Of a DNA stretch of 64,000 bases, positions 45,848 through 55,132 are shown in pieces; the first letter of the stretch is position 1; every line of letters starts with the position of its first letter. The stretch is from Psychrobacillus sp. OK032. Its GTDB lineage: Bacteria > Bacillota > Bacilli > Bacillales_A > Planococcaceae. The stretch covers positions 124,001-188,000 of the forward strand of contig NZ_FOGY01000002.1 in the NCBI RefSeq assembly GCF_900111345.1, written 5' to 3'. The notes under the pieces are model-generated. The model was not told the DNA's origin. It did not search any database and saw only the letters and a list, made by a program, of their open reading frames with translations. The position numbers and the translations under genes were made by a program.

Positions 45848-46621
45848 CTATTTTCCTGTAAACTGAGGTTTACGCTTTTCTGCGAATGCTTTCGGACCTT
45901 CAATCGCATCCTCCGTTCCCAGTAAATGACTTTGAAGTATTTGCTCCATTCTTAAGCCATCCTGAATTGAAAGATATTGTGATTTTACCGCCAACTCTTT
46001 AATTGCGCTGACGGCAAGTGGAGCATTTTCAATAATACGCTCGGCATATTCAAGTGCACGATTCATTAACTCTTCTTGAGGAACAATTTCATTGATCAGT
46101 CCATATTTTAATGCTTCTTCAGCAGAAAAGTTTCTTCCAGTTAATAAGATGTCCATTGCAATTGGATATGGTAATTGTCTTAAAGTTCTTTGAGTACCTC
46201 CATTACCTGGAAGTATTCCACGTTTTACCTCTGAAAGGCCAAACGTAGCGCTTGGGGTTGCAATTCTTATATCTGTTGCCAATAAAAGGGTAACTCCTCC
46301 GCCAAGGCAGTAGCCGTTAACTGCTGAGATGATTGGCTTCCAAACCTCTAGACCTCGGTTTAACAACTGTTCTTTTTGTGTAAGAAATAAATCCGATTTT
46401 TCAGGTCTTTGCGTGATGGTCTTCTTTAAATCTGCCCCTGCTGTAAACGCTTTCTCACCTGCACCAGTAACGATAGCAGCCCAGATGTCAGGATTATCTC
46501 TAACTTCAATCCAAGCATCAGACAGTTCTTTATAAGTTTCAGGATCCATCGCATTCATTACTTCTGGACGGTTGATGGTGATCGTTGCAATTCTATTTTT
46601 CACTTCAAAAATTATACCCAT
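45848..46621 (-). CDS. Enoyl-CoA hydratase/isomerase family protein
   Basis: A 257-residue crotonase-fold protein. The oxyanion hole is formed by GAGEKAFTAGADLK and SAVNGYCLGGGVTLL. The first catalytic glutamate is present (FGLSEVKRGILPGNGG). The second position, usually Glu in AMEMVLTG, is Asp here (AMDILLTG). Hydration of an enoyl-CoA is the default guess, but isomerase or hydrolase chemistry cannot be ruled out. It is 4 nt downstream of the acyl-CoA dehydrogenase gene, so the two are coupled. Confidence 0.9.
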   Translation of the reverse strand: MGIIFEVKNRIATITINRPEVMNAMDPETYKELSDAWIEVRDNPDIWAAIVTGAGEKAFTAGADLKKTITQRPEKSDLFLTQKEQLLNRGLEVWKPIISAVNGYCLGGGVTLLLATDIRIATPSATFGLSEVKRGILPGNGGTQRTLRQLPYPIAMDILLTGRNFSAEEALKYGLINEIVPQEELMNRALEYAERIIENAPLAVSAIKELAVKSQYLSIQDGLRMEQILQSHLLGTEDAIEGPKAFAEKRKPQFTGK

Positions 46622-46625
46622 TATA

Positions 46626-47816
46626 TTATTTCCTACCTTCCATTAATAGATTTCTTGCAATTACCATACGGTGAACCTCTGAAGGTCCTTCTCCGATTCT
46701 CTTAATCCTTAATTCTCTGAACCAGCGTTCAAATGGAAATTCCTGACTTACACCCATTCCTCCAAATATTTGTACACATCGATCCACCACTCGGTTAGCG
46801 GCTTCTGTTGCATATACTTTTGCAATTGAAGCTTCATGCTTGAAGTTTTCTCCTCTGTCGGCTTTCCAGGCTGCGTCCCAAGTCAACCATCTGGCTGCTC
46901 TAAGCTCCACTTCGGAATCAGCAATCATCCATTGAATGGCCTGTTTATCTGCTAATGCCGTTTTAAAAGTTACTCTTTGTTTTGCGTATTCTTTAGCTAA
47001 CTCTAAAGCTGCAACAGCGACTCCAATACAACCGGCTGAATAAGACACTCTATTTGTTGTAAGCCAATGCTCCGCTAACTTGAAACCTTGACCTTCTTCC
47101 CCTAATTGGTTTTCAAGAGGAATCTCACAATTATCAAAAACTAATTCTTTTGGAGCCCAAGAACGAATGACGGGAATAGGGTTATAGGTAAATCCTGGTG
47201 TATTAATATCTACAATAAATGCGGTAATCCCACCTCTTCCTTCTGAAGTTCTCGCGTATACGACTCCCCAATCCGAAAGTTCAATTGCGGAAATAAAAAT
47301 TTTACTCCCATTTAAAATCCATTTATCTCCTTTTTTTACTGCTCTAGTTTGAATCGCCCGGGCAGGATCTGCTCCGCCGCTAGGCTCTGTAATAGCAACA
47401 AAAGCAGCGCGTCCCTTTTTAATAGTAGGAACTGCATACTTTTCAATTTGTTCATGAGTTCCTTTAAAAATGACATTTGGTAATTGATAACCAAATGCTC
47501 CTCCAGCAGCATTATAGGCACCCATCTTGTGTTGTGATGCTTCTTCAGCGACAATGGCCTGTGCAAAAACACTTAGATTAGCACCACCGTATTCTTCCGG
47601 CACTTCAACATACCAAAGTCCAAGTTCTCTTCCCAGCTTTTGTACTTCTTGCAGCATATCATTCGGAAAATAAGGTGCATCCAATTCAATTAATTGTTCC
47701 CTTGGAATAATCTCCTTTTTTATAAATTTTCTAACGCTATCACGAAGCATTACCATTTCATCTGACAAAGCAAATCCACTATTCTTCTCGTGTGATAAAA
47801 CAGATCCATTTTTCAT
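46626..47816 (-). CDS. Acyl-CoA dehydrogenase
   Basis: A 396-residue flavoprotein of the acyl-CoA dehydrogenase family. FAD and substrate segments include AFVAITEPSGGADPARAIQT, KWILNGSKIFISAIE and VDRCVQIFGGMGVSQEFPFE. The catalytic base region is GEGPSEVHRM, retaining Glu before Gly. It introduces the alpha-beta double bond in an acyl-CoA. It is the first gene of the five-gene operon to 43.0 kb and has a long 5' region with promoter P2 at 48158-48206. Confidence 0.93.
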   Translation of the reverse strand: MKNGSVLSHEKNSGFALSDEMVMLRDSVRKFIKKEIIPREQLIELDAPYFPNDMLQEVQKLGRELGLWYVEVPEEYGGANLSVFAQAIVAEEASQHKMGAYNAAGGAFGYQLPNVIFKGTHEQIEKYAVPTIKKGRAAFVAITEPSGGADPARAIQTRAVKKGDKWILNGSKIFISAIELSDWGVVYARTSEGRGGITAFIVDINTPGFTYNPIPVIRSWAPKELVFDNCEIPLENQLGEEGQGFKLAEHWLTTNRVSYSAGCIGVAVAALELAKEYAKQRVTFKTALADKQAIQWMIADSEVELRAARWLTWDAAWKADRGENFKHEASIAKVYATEAANRVVDRCVQIFGGMGVSQEFPFERWFRELRIKRIGEGPSEVHRMVIARNLLMEGRK

Positions 47817-48157
47817 TCCATTTCCTCCTCTTTAATATCTGAATGTTAAATTAATAAAAGATGTATTATATTAATTTGATTCCAATTCATAAGATATGCA
47901 GCAATGCTTTTTCACTTTTGAACGGAATATAAATCCACAATCTACTTCTGCATAATACTTTCTATTAAAATTTATTAAAATCTGTAAACGTAATTCAAAA
48001 TGTAATATTATCCCCTTTCAAGTTATTTATTTTGTTCGGACATAGCATTATTAATTCTTTTATTCTCCTAATGAAAGCAATAAAAAATACTAATAAAGTA
48101 TATTTATTGAATGAATTTTACTCTACATTCCCCTCTCCTTTTCACTTTATTAAAATC
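47817..48157 (-). other. Long 5' leader of the acyl-CoA dehydrogenase operon
   Basis: About 340 nt lie between the operon promoter and the first gene. A stub ORF, ATG at 48044 coding MSEQNK then stop, is preceded by AAAGGGG. Its first bases match the 5' end of the iclR gene (MSELNK). No other gene is visible. Confidence 0.5.
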
Positions 48158-48206
48158 AGAACACTGTACCTATTTTTATAATAACTAAAACACAGTAATG
48201 TGTCAA
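48158..48206 (-). promoter_or_regulatory. Promoter P2 with putative IclR operator
   Basis: Minus strand: -35 TTGACA (48206-48201), 17-nt spacer, -10 TATTAT (48183-48178). Ten nt after it lies ACAGTGTTCT within the partial palindrome at 48158-48169. Immediately upstream of the -35 is TTAGAAAATTTAGAAT. The same blocks occur at P1, P3 and P4, except that P3 lacks the operator. Confidence 0.8.
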
Positions 48207-48395
48207 TTCTAAATTTTCTAAAAATATATTTTTTATAACAAAACTTTCAGTTATAATATAGCCTAATCGGACATTGCAATATGGCATTCGAATTTATGAA
48301 ATTATACGACTGGAAAAGATCGTAATTGTTTTTAGTCATAATAAAAAAACTAAAGACCATCTTGCCCATTAGAAATATCAAAAAAGAGAAAAATT

Positions 48396-48560
48396 AAAAC
48401 ACCTTTCGTTGAAAAAGGAATCGAATACCCTTAATTAACAACGTGGAGGTGTTTTTCTATAGGAACAAGAGTGAGCTATTTAGTAGAAGTGAAAAAGAAC
48501 GGTTAAATTATAAATAGAGAGGCGCTATTTAAGGGGGTAACATAATATCTTTAAATCTAT
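48396..48560 (+). pseudogene. IS3-type element remnant (orfA start)
   Basis: From 48461 the plus strand reads IGTRVSYLVEVKKNG then stop, matching the N-terminus of IS150-type orfA proteins (MGTRVSYPVEVK). The start codon has become ATA. AAAACACCT (48396-48404) and AGGTGTTTT (48447-48455) form an inverted repeat just upstream. The following sequence to about 48800 has only broken frames, some of which (for example VIQIVEEYNRYF) recall orfB C-termini. Confidence 0.5.
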
Positions 48561-48852
48561 AGTTAGCTAGATCAAGACATAATGAGCAAGGCGATATCTA
48601 AACATCCTATGCCTTCCCAAGATGCAATAAAAAAAGAGAAACTATCCATGGGAATATACCGTAAAGATACTCCTACTAATAGTTCCCCACCACTCAAAAC
48701 GTTCTATCTCGACCGAAATCAATAATATACGCACAACAAACGCGCAGGTTATTCAAATCGTCGAAGAATATAACCGTTATTTTACAAATGGTATTTTAAA
48801 TATGCACATAGTGCTTAAATAACTATCTACAAGATTAATGCTAATAATATTA

Positions 48853-49593
48853 TCAATAAATTGCTTCTAAAGAATACCCCACAAGGTCTTGCATCTTATC
48901 GACAGTCTTTTTGGAACGCTCGATGATAAAATGAAGTTTTTCTTCTGAATATCGATAAGTTGGAATAGCAACACTTAAAGCTAATGGTGCACTTCCATCT
49001 TTAGCTAAAATTGGAAACACAATACCTGACAATCCCTCAAATCTTTCTTGATAACTTAATGCATAACTATTCTCTCTAACTTTCTCCAGTTTTTTCAACA
49101 TTTTTTTCGAATCAACTTGGTAATGATCTAATATTTCCATTACTTCATCCTCATCTAAATAAGCCATTAAAGCTTGCCCAGTTGCACCATATGGTAAATC
49201 ATAGGGTTTGCCGATTTCCGGCATGTATTGGATGGGATGACTGGATTTTTCGCCTTCAATAAAGACAATATGTTTGTCATTTCTTTTAATTAAATAAACC
49301 GTTTCATCAATATCTTTTACCAGTTCTTTTATTTCCCGAAGAATTATTTGGATAAAGTTTGTTCTGGATTCAACTATTTTGCCTAGAAAAAATAATTCAC
49401 TCCCTAATATTATTTTCCCTGACTCATCTTTATCTACTAATTTATGTTCTTCAAGCGTTTTGACAATTTTCTCTGTTGCAGTAAGAGAAATACCTGTTAT
49501 TCTTGATAGTTCCCTTAGTCCAACATTATTCTCCATTGCTATTTGTTTTAAAATTATGATTCCTCTGTCAAGCGATTTATTTAGTTCAGACAA
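48853..49593 (-). CDS. IclR family transcriptional regulator
   Basis: A 246-residue regulator. The N-terminal winged helix is at residues 5-70 (LKQIAMENNVGLRELSRITG, LTATEKIVKTLEEHKLVD), and the C-terminal GAF-like effector domain follows (LPYGATGQALMAYLDEDEVM, GIVFPILAKDGSAPLALSVA). IclR proteins sense small carboxylates or aromatic acids and repress or activate catabolic operons. It is in the middle of the island, and its own promoter P4 shares blocks with three other island promoters and a degenerate fifth. It is the best candidate for the local pathway regulator. Confidence 0.93.
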   Translation of the reverse strand: MSELNKSLDRGIIILKQIAMENNVGLRELSRITGISLTATEKIVKTLEEHKLVDKDESGKIILGSELFFLGKIVESRTNFIQIILREIKELVKDIDETVYLIKRNDKHIVFIEGEKSSHPIQYMPEIGKPYDLPYGATGQALMAYLDEDEVMEILDHYQVDSKKMLKKLEKVRENSYALSYQERFEGLSGIVFPILAKDGSAPLALSVAIPTYRYSEEKLHFIIERSKKTVDKMQDLVGYSLEAIY

Positions 49594-49707
49594 AGTATCC
49601 TCACTCCTTTTGCTTTTGGTACTTATTAATTAATTATTACTAATTTAATGGTTATCCATACCTTTTAAATCAGATAAAATCAACGTCCATTTTCATCTAT
49701 TAAAAAA

Positions 49708-49753
49708 GGTACACTGTTCATTAAATAGTAATCAAAATAATAGAATATGTCAA
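49708..49753 (-). promoter_or_regulatory. Promoter P4 of the iclR gene with putative operator
   Basis: Minus strand: -35 TTGACA (49753-49748), 17-nt spacer, -10 TACTAT (49730-49725), and GAACAGTGTACC at 49719-49708, seven nt after the -10. The position over the start site fits autorepression. Confidence 0.75.
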
Positions 49754-49817
49754 ATCTGAATCTTTAGAAAACTGAACAACCAAATAACTATGACATTTTT
49801 CAATACCAAAACATAGA

Positions 49818-51194
49818 TCATGTATATTTATTTTTATTTTTTTCTTTTATATCATATATGAATTTTTGTGATAGAGGTTTTATCCTTGTCGTATTTTCAT
49901 TTTTAAGGATCGTACCTTTTAATACCAGTACCATGATGAATGAAACTATCATACATCCACTAAGTAAATATAGACCCGAACTTTCTGTTCCTGTTATTCC
50001 CTTTAAAAACCCAATTGCATAAGGACCTACAACTCCTCCTAGATTACCAATTGAATTTATAACAGCAATTCCAACTGCAGCTTTAGCCGGCGAGATTATA
50101 CAATTAATTAGAGCAAAAAAAGGAGATTTAAAACAATACATACCTGATATTGCCAGGGTTATAAAAAACATTGCTAAGATAGGTTGTTTTGTGAACATTC
50201 CTGACCCAAGAAAAGCAAAAGCAGCAACAATTAAAGGGGTCATTGAATGAAACCATCTTTCTAGTTTATGATCAGAACGGTAGGACCAATAAATCATTAC
50301 AGCACCACTTACTATATAAGGAATGATTGCTACTAAACCAATTTGTGTATTTGTTAGTGTTTCAGAGAATCCCTTAATAATTTGTGGCATCCAATATCCT
50401 ATTCCTAGAGTACCTGCAATATAAAAGAATAAAACAATACCCAGATACAAAACTTTAGGATCAGTCAAAGCTTGCAAATGGTTATTTTTTTGTGTTTTCT
50501 CCTTTTTCTTTTCAACTTTTTCTTTTTCTAACTCTGATATTAACCACTGTTTTTCGTCTTCTTTAAGCCATTTGGCATTCTCCGGCCGATCAGTTAAATA
50601 AAAGAATACAACAATTCCTAAAATCAAAGCTGGGGCACCTTCTAAAATAAACATCCAACGCCATCCATCTAGTCCAAACCAATGTATATTGTCCATAATC
50701 CAAGTAGAAAGAGGGGCACCAATGATATAGGATATTGGAACCGCTGTCATAAACAGACCTAATGTTACAGCCATATCTTTTTTTCTAAACCAATATGTGA
50801 AGTAAAAGATAAGTCCAGGAAAACACCCTGCTTCTGCGACCCCAAGCAAAAATCTTAAAATATATAATTGGTTGGTATTTTGTACCAAGCCAGTAGCCAT
50901 TGCCACAATGCCCCAAAGAACCAAAATTCTAGTCATAGAGATTCTTGCTCCAAAACGTTCTAATAGCATATTGCTAGGAACTTCAAAGAGTATATAACCA
51001 ATAAAGAAAATCCCTGTTACAATCCCAAATATTTCACTAGTTATCCCAAGTTTTGCATTCATATCTAATGCAGCATATCCAATGTTCACCCTGTCCATAT
51101 ATGCGATTACATACATAAAAAAAGCTATTGGTAATATTCGCATCTTTACTCGCCGTACAGTACGACTCTCTAATGAAAAAGTTGCATTTCCCAT
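49818..51194 (-). CDS. MFS transporter, anion:cation symporter type
   Basis: A 458-residue, 12-segment major facilitator of the ACS family (phthalate/hexuronate/tartrate permease branch). Typical parts are RILPIAFFMYVIAYMDRVNI, FEVPSNMLLERFGAR and GVAEAGCFPGLIFYFTYWF. The central loop is very Lys/Glu-rich. ACS members import organic acids such as phthalate, 4-hydroxyphenylacetate or sugar acids, so it may bring in the pathway substrate. It has its own promoter P3. Confidence 0.92.
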   Translation of the reverse strand: MGNATFSLESRTVRRVKMRILPIAFFMYVIAYMDRVNIGYAALDMNAKLGITSEIFGIVTGIFFIGYILFEVPSNMLLERFGARISMTRILVLWGIVAMATGLVQNTNQLYILRFLLGVAEAGCFPGLIFYFTYWFRKKDMAVTLGLFMTAVPISYIIGAPLSTWIMDNIHWFGLDGWRWMFILEGAPALILGIVVFFYLTDRPENAKWLKEDEKQWLISELEKEKVEKKKEKTQKNNHLQALTDPKVLYLGIVLFFYIAGTLGIGYWMPQIIKGFSETLTNTQIGLVAIIPYIVSGAVMIYWSYRSDHKLERWFHSMTPLIVAAFAFLGSGMFTKQPILAMFFITLAISGMYCFKSPFFALINCIISPAKAAVGIAVINSIGNLGGVVGPYAIGFLKGITGTESSGLYLLSGCMIVSFIMVLVLKGTILKNENTTRIKPLSQKFIYDIKEKNKNKYT

Positions 51195-51344
51195 TTAATC
51201 CTCCAATATTATTTATCATATTTATTTAAAAGAAGAAAGACTATCAATTAAAATTGATCCTAAATGAGTAATCTGTAATAATTTTTTGGGTAAAATAAAT
51301 CCTTCTTCTTTCTATTTGATTAAAAACAGGAGAATGTATATCCT

Positions 51345-51373
51345 ATAATAATTAAGTGATAGAAGTAAGTCAA
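51345..51373 (-). promoter_or_regulatory. Promoter P3 of the MFS transporter gene
   Basis: Minus strand: -35 TTGACT (51373-51368), 17-nt spacer, -10 TATTAT (51350-51345). The upstream block TTAGAAAATTTAGAAT is identical to that at P2. The downstream palindrome is weak here. Confidence 0.75.
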
Positions 51374-51476
51374 TTCTAAATTTTCTAACAATATTAAATA
51401 ATAAAAGAAAACTACAATCCAAAATTGGATGTAGTTAATAAATTTTATTTAATAGATTGTTCATTAAACATTAATA

Positions 51477-52454
51477 TTATATATGGTTTCGCTCTCTCAT
51501 AAGATTAGCTAAACGTATCTGTTCTCTTTCTGCGGAAGAAATCATTTCATCAAACAATTCCTGAACGGTAGGAATATTGTTGATAAGACCAATTACCTGC
51601 CCGACCCATCCGAAACCTTCTGATTCATTTCCTTCATAAATATATCGACAATTAGCTTCGCCGCTAATCATATCTTTTAAGACTTCATATGTCGCTCCTT
51701 TCTGTTCACGTTCAATAATATCCAGAGTATATGCGGTTTTCAGGACTCGTCCTGGCGACCCTAATGTTCTCTTAATAATCGCTGTATCCGTCTCTTTTGC
51801 ACTAAGGATTGCCTCCTTATATTTCTGGTTAGCATGAATGCACTCTTGAGTAGCAATAAAGCGAGTACCCATTTCAATACCTTCTGCCCCAAGTGCAAAA
51901 GCTGCCAATAAACCTCGTCCATCGCCAATGCCCCCGCTGGCTAAAACTGGAATCGATACAGAATCTACGACACGTGGAATAAGTACCATCGTACCTATAT
52001 CATCACGTCCTAAATGCCCCCCGCCTTCCTGTCCAACAGCCATTACAGCATCAGCACCTAGTTCTTCAGCTTTCTGTGCCTGTCTAACCCCCGACACAAG
52101 AACTAGGGTTCGAATATTTTCTCCTTTTATTTGTTCAAAAATGGGTTGAGGATTGGCTCCAGTTATAGAAATTGCTGGTACTTTTTCCTCGATGGCAACT
52201 TCAAGTAATTCCTGATATCGTCCGTCGTGCTTGGCAATAGCAAAGTTTACGCCGAACGGGTTATTAGTAAGTCTACGCACTTTACGGATTTCCTCCCGAA
52301 GTTTTTCAGGTGAACGAAGCGTTGCCGCAGTTATTTGACCGAGTCCCCCTGCATTCGAGACTGCAGCCGCCAGTTCGGCATAAGCTAGGTAGGCAAGTCC
52401 TCCCTGTACGATAGGGTATTTAATATTAAAAATCTCCGTTACTCGTGTTTTCAT
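51477..52454 (-). CDS. NAD(P)H-dependent flavin oxidoreductase (2-nitropropane dioxygenase family)
   Basis: A 325-residue FMN TIM-barrel protein. The opening YPIVQGGLAYLAYAELAAAV, the FMN-binding ASGGIGDGRGLLAAFALGAE and EGGGHLGRDD fit the nitronate monooxygenase/FabK/YrpB superfamily. The length and motifs suit a nitronate monooxygenase or an enoyl reductase-like enzyme; which one cannot be settled. Neighbouring CoA genes make reduction or oxidation of a pathway intermediate plausible. Confidence 0.88.
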   Translation of the reverse strand: MKTRVTEIFNIKYPIVQGGLAYLAYAELAAAVSNAGGLGQITAATLRSPEKLREEIRKVRRLTNNPFGVNFAIAKHDGRYQELLEVAIEEKVPAISITGANPQPIFEQIKGENIRTLVLVSGVRQAQKAEELGADAVMAVGQEGGGHLGRDDIGTMVLIPRVVDSVSIPVLASGGIGDGRGLLAAFALGAEGIEMGTRFIATQECIHANQKYKEAILSAKETDTAIIKRTLGSPGRVLKTAYTLDIIEREQKGATYEVLKDMISGEANCRYIYEGNESEGFGWVGQVIGLINNIPTVQELFDEMISSAEREQIRLANLMRERNHI

Positions 52455-52632
52455 AGTTTCTCATACTCCCATCAGTTGTTCTATCTTTTTAAGTAGTAAG
52501 TTCAGGTTGCATTACTTCAAAACAATGACGAATTCTATAATTGTTTATTTTCTAGCAAATAAAGAAACTGTTTGCACGTTTCAGCTCACTAGTTTTAATA
52601 CATACCTATATCAATTTTTAGAAACCGACATA

Positions 52633-53412
52633 TTAATGGTTTTTAAAAACAGGGGATCTTTTCTCCTTAAAAGCCTGAAGACCCTCTCTAGAATCCTCAC
52701 TCGTAAATAAATTTCCGAACAATTCAGATTCTAATAAGAAACCTTGCTCCTGTCCGTGACTTATACCCCCATTTATAGCAATTAAAGTAGCGCGAATACC
52801 TAGTAAACTTTTAGCACTGATTTTTTCTGCCAGACTGCTAACAGTTACTTCAAGTTCTTCCAAGGGTACACTTTTTAGAACCAAACCAATTCGTGCGGCC
52901 TCCCCTCCATCGATTGCATCACTCGTGAGAATTAATTTCATTGCTTTCTCTCTGCCTACTAGTTGGGTTAACCGTTGGGTCCCCCCAAACCCTGGAATGA
53001 ATCCCAAAATTAACTCAGGTAAACCTAATTTTGCTGATTCAGCTGCTATTCGGATATGAGAAGCCATGGCAAGCTCTAATCCTCCTCCAAGACTAGCTCC
53101 ATTAATCATAGCAATAACAGGTTTCGAAGATTGCTCAATCTTATTGAAAACAAACTGACCATATTGTCCATACTCCATTCCCACTTGGGAGGTTTCGATG
53201 GCCGAAAATTCTTTAATATTCGCACCTGCAGAAAAGAATTTTCCTTCTCCAGTAATTACGATTACTTTTGTTTCTGAATCTTCTACAGCTACATCAATTG
53301 CTTTTTCTAACTCTTGAAGTGTTATTATACTTAGTGCATTCACCGGGGGATTGGCAATTGTAATATAAGTTATCTGTTTTTCATTCTCAATCTTTAAAGT
53401 TTGATATTTCAT
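52633..53412 (-). CDS. Enoyl-CoA hydratase/isomerase family protein
   Basis: A 259-residue crotonase-fold protein with TGEGKFFSAGANIKEFSA and AMINGASLGGGLELAMASH for the oxyanion hole. The first glutamate is present (LGLPELILGFIPGFGG). The second is Lys in AMKLILTS, so only one of the two classical hydratase glutamates remains. This pattern is seen in isomerase-like or atypical family members. It lies 44 nt downstream of an acyl-CoA dehydrogenase gene. Confidence 0.9.
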   Translation of the reverse strand: MKYQTLKIENEKQITYITIANPPVNALSIITLQELEKAIDVAVEDSETKVIVITGEGKFFSAGANIKEFSAIETSQVGMEYGQYGQFVFNKIEQSSKPVIAMINGASLGGGLELAMASHIRIAAESAKLGLPELILGFIPGFGGTQRLTQLVGREKAMKLILTSDAIDGGEAARIGLVLKSVPLEELEVTVSSLAEKISAKSLLGIRATLIAINGGISHGQEQGFLLESELFGNLFTSEDSREGLQAFKEKRSPVFKNH

Positions 53413-53456
53413 GATTTTTTTCCTTTCTATATGGAATCACTTTCAATCTATTAATC

Positions 53457-54635
53457 TTATACTGTGATCGTTTTTCTAAAAAAAGTATAATTATTTTCTT
53501 CGAAAATATATTTTGAAATGACCATTCTTTGAATTTCATTGGTTCCTTCATAGATTTGTGTTGCTTTTGCGTCACGGAATAGCCTTTCAACAGGAAAGTC
53601 CTCCATATAACCATAACCTCCGTAAATCTGGACGGCTTCTGTAGCTGTTTTCATAGCTGTATCTGAAGCAAAACGTTTAGCCATGGAAGCTTCTTTTCCG
53701 CATTTAATCCCGCGGCTGTAAAACTTCGCGGCCTGGTAAACGAGCAGCCTGGCTGCTTCTATCTCTGTAGCCAAATCAGCGATTTTAAAGGAAATCCCTT
53801 GGTTTGTCGCGATTGGCTTTCCAAATTGAACCCGTTCCTTTGCATATTGAACGGAGTATTCGAAAGCCGCTTCGGCAATGCCCAGTCCTTGTGCAGCTAT
53901 GCCAATCCTTCCTACATCCAGATTTGCCATGGCGATTTTAAAACCTTCTCCTTCTTGACCTAACAGATTTTCCGCTGGTACCTCCGCATTTTCAAAAATT
54001 AGTTCTGTTGTATTAGAACCTCGCAACCCCATTTTCTTTTCTTTTTTTCCCGCTGTGAAACCTGGGATATCTTTTTCTACAATGAATGCAGAAATTCCTT
54101 TGGAACCCTTGCTAGGGTTGGTTACGGCAAATATGATATACGTATCCGCCACCCCTCCGTTTGTAATAAACATCTTTGTTCCATTTAGAATATATTTATC
54201 GCCCTTTTTCACTGCGCTTGTCCTTATTTTTCCTGCATCCGATCCCGCATTTTGTTCAGTTAACGCGAAAGCTCCAAGATACTCCCCAGTCGCCAGTTTC
54301 GGTATATATTTTCGCTTTTGCTCTTCCGTCCCAAAGTTTAGAATCGGTATGGTTCCGAGAGTGGTGTGAACCGATAAAATGACCCCGACGGCGGCGCTAA
54401 CCCTGCTAATCTCGTTAATCGTGAGTATGTAGGAGGTAATATCTGCACCTACTCCCCCATATTCTGTTGGTACGGGGATACCCATCAGACCGTATTCACC
54501 CATCTTGCGAATCACCTGCATCGGAAATTCGTCTGTCTCTTCCATCAATTCAATCATGGGGGCAATTTTATCTTTGGCAAAATCCCGCACCATTTTACGC
54601 ATCATCTCTTGCTCTTCTGTAAAATCTAAAGACAT
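53457..54635 (-). CDS. Acyl-CoA dehydrogenase (short-chain/butyryl type)
   Basis: A 392-residue acyl-CoA dehydrogenase with the canonical FALTEQNAGSDAGKIRTSAV, KYILNGTKMFITNGG, EAVQIYGGYGYMEDFPVERL and the catalytic IYEGTNEIQRM. It resembles the MmgC/BCD-type enzymes of short-chain or branched acyl-CoA more than the 46.6 kb paralogue. It starts MSLDFTEEQEMMRKM. Directly upstream lie remnants of a hydroxyacyl-CoA dehydrogenase gene, so the original operon was probably longer. Confidence 0.93.
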   Translation of the reverse strand: MSLDFTEEQEMMRKMVRDFAKDKIAPMIELMEETDEFPMQVIRKMGEYGLMGIPVPTEYGGVGADITSYILTINEISRVSAAVGVILSVHTTLGTIPILNFGTEEQKRKYIPKLATGEYLGAFALTEQNAGSDAGKIRTSAVKKGDKYILNGTKMFITNGGVADTYIIFAVTNPSKGSKGISAFIVEKDIPGFTAGKKEKKMGLRGSNTTELIFENAEVPAENLLGQEGEGFKIAMANLDVGRIGIAAQGLGIAEAAFEYSVQYAKERVQFGKPIATNQGISFKIADLATEIEAARLLVYQAAKFYSRGIKCGKEASMAKRFASDTAMKTATEAVQIYGGYGYMEDFPVERLFRDAKATQIYEGTNEIQRMVISKYIFEENNYTFFRKTITV

Positions 54636-54679
54636 GTTTCTATCCGCCTTTCTAAGCCTTATTTTTCTTCTATCTTTTT

Positions 54680-54900
54680 GTTTAATTGTATTCGTAAAAT
54701 CCGCGGCCCGACTTACTCCCTAACCAGCTGCTTTTACGTATTTGCGGAGCAATGGACACGGTCGGTATTTCGAATCAGCGAATCCTTCAAAGAGAACTTC
54801 CATAATGTAAAGGCAAGTATCAAGGGCGATAAAGTCAGCCAAGGTTAATGGTCCCATCGGAACGGGCTGGATCACGGAATGGTTATGTTTCCACTTTAAC
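54680..54900 (-). pseudogene. 3-hydroxyacyl-CoA dehydrogenase, C-terminal remnant
   Basis: The minus strand reads [20 protein letters not shown], then [20 protein letters not shown] and a stop. The continuation [14 protein letters not shown] is in another frame. This is the C-terminal domain of an HBD/MmgB-type dehydrogenase with a one-base frameshift close to its end and no NAD-binding domain. Its upstream end joins directly to a CoA-transferase fragment. Confidence 0.8.
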
Positions 54901-55034
54901 AACTTCAGCACCCCATTCATCTAAACGGAAACTAGCATAATTTCCGGGCAATATAGGGAAAAATCTAGTACTTTTAATCCCTCAAGCATTTCTATCAGCC
55001 CCCTTTCATCCGCAGTATAAGCATTTTCCGTCAT
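54901..55034 (-). pseudogene. CaiB/BaiF CoA-transferase, N-terminal remnant
   Basis: From ATG 55034 the frame gives MTENAYTADERGLIEMLEGL, then KVLDFSLYCP. After a frameshift it reads [20 protein letters not shown]. This is the start of a class III CoA-transferase (LDFxxYLPGPYAS...GAEVVKVE). It stops abruptly where the dehydrogenase fragment begins, so a deletion has joined the two. Confidence 0.75.
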
Positions 55035-55132
55035 AGAAAAAGCCCCCAATAAAGTAAACAGATTTTTGTTATTTAATCTGAACACTTTAATGCGAGCATA
55101 TTTAAATGATGGTCAGTCAGCCCCTTTATCTA

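Noticed and set aside
48560-48850. Full IS3 element with both ends at 48.4-48.8 kb
   Set aside because: Only the orfA start and possibly an orfB tail are readable; no terminal repeats or target duplication could be found.
55061-55100. Sixth IclR-type operator (TGAACACTTT) upstream of the 54.6 kb acyl-CoA dehydrogenase remnants
   Set aside because: Only a half-site matches and no -35/-10 pair with 17-nt spacing is present.
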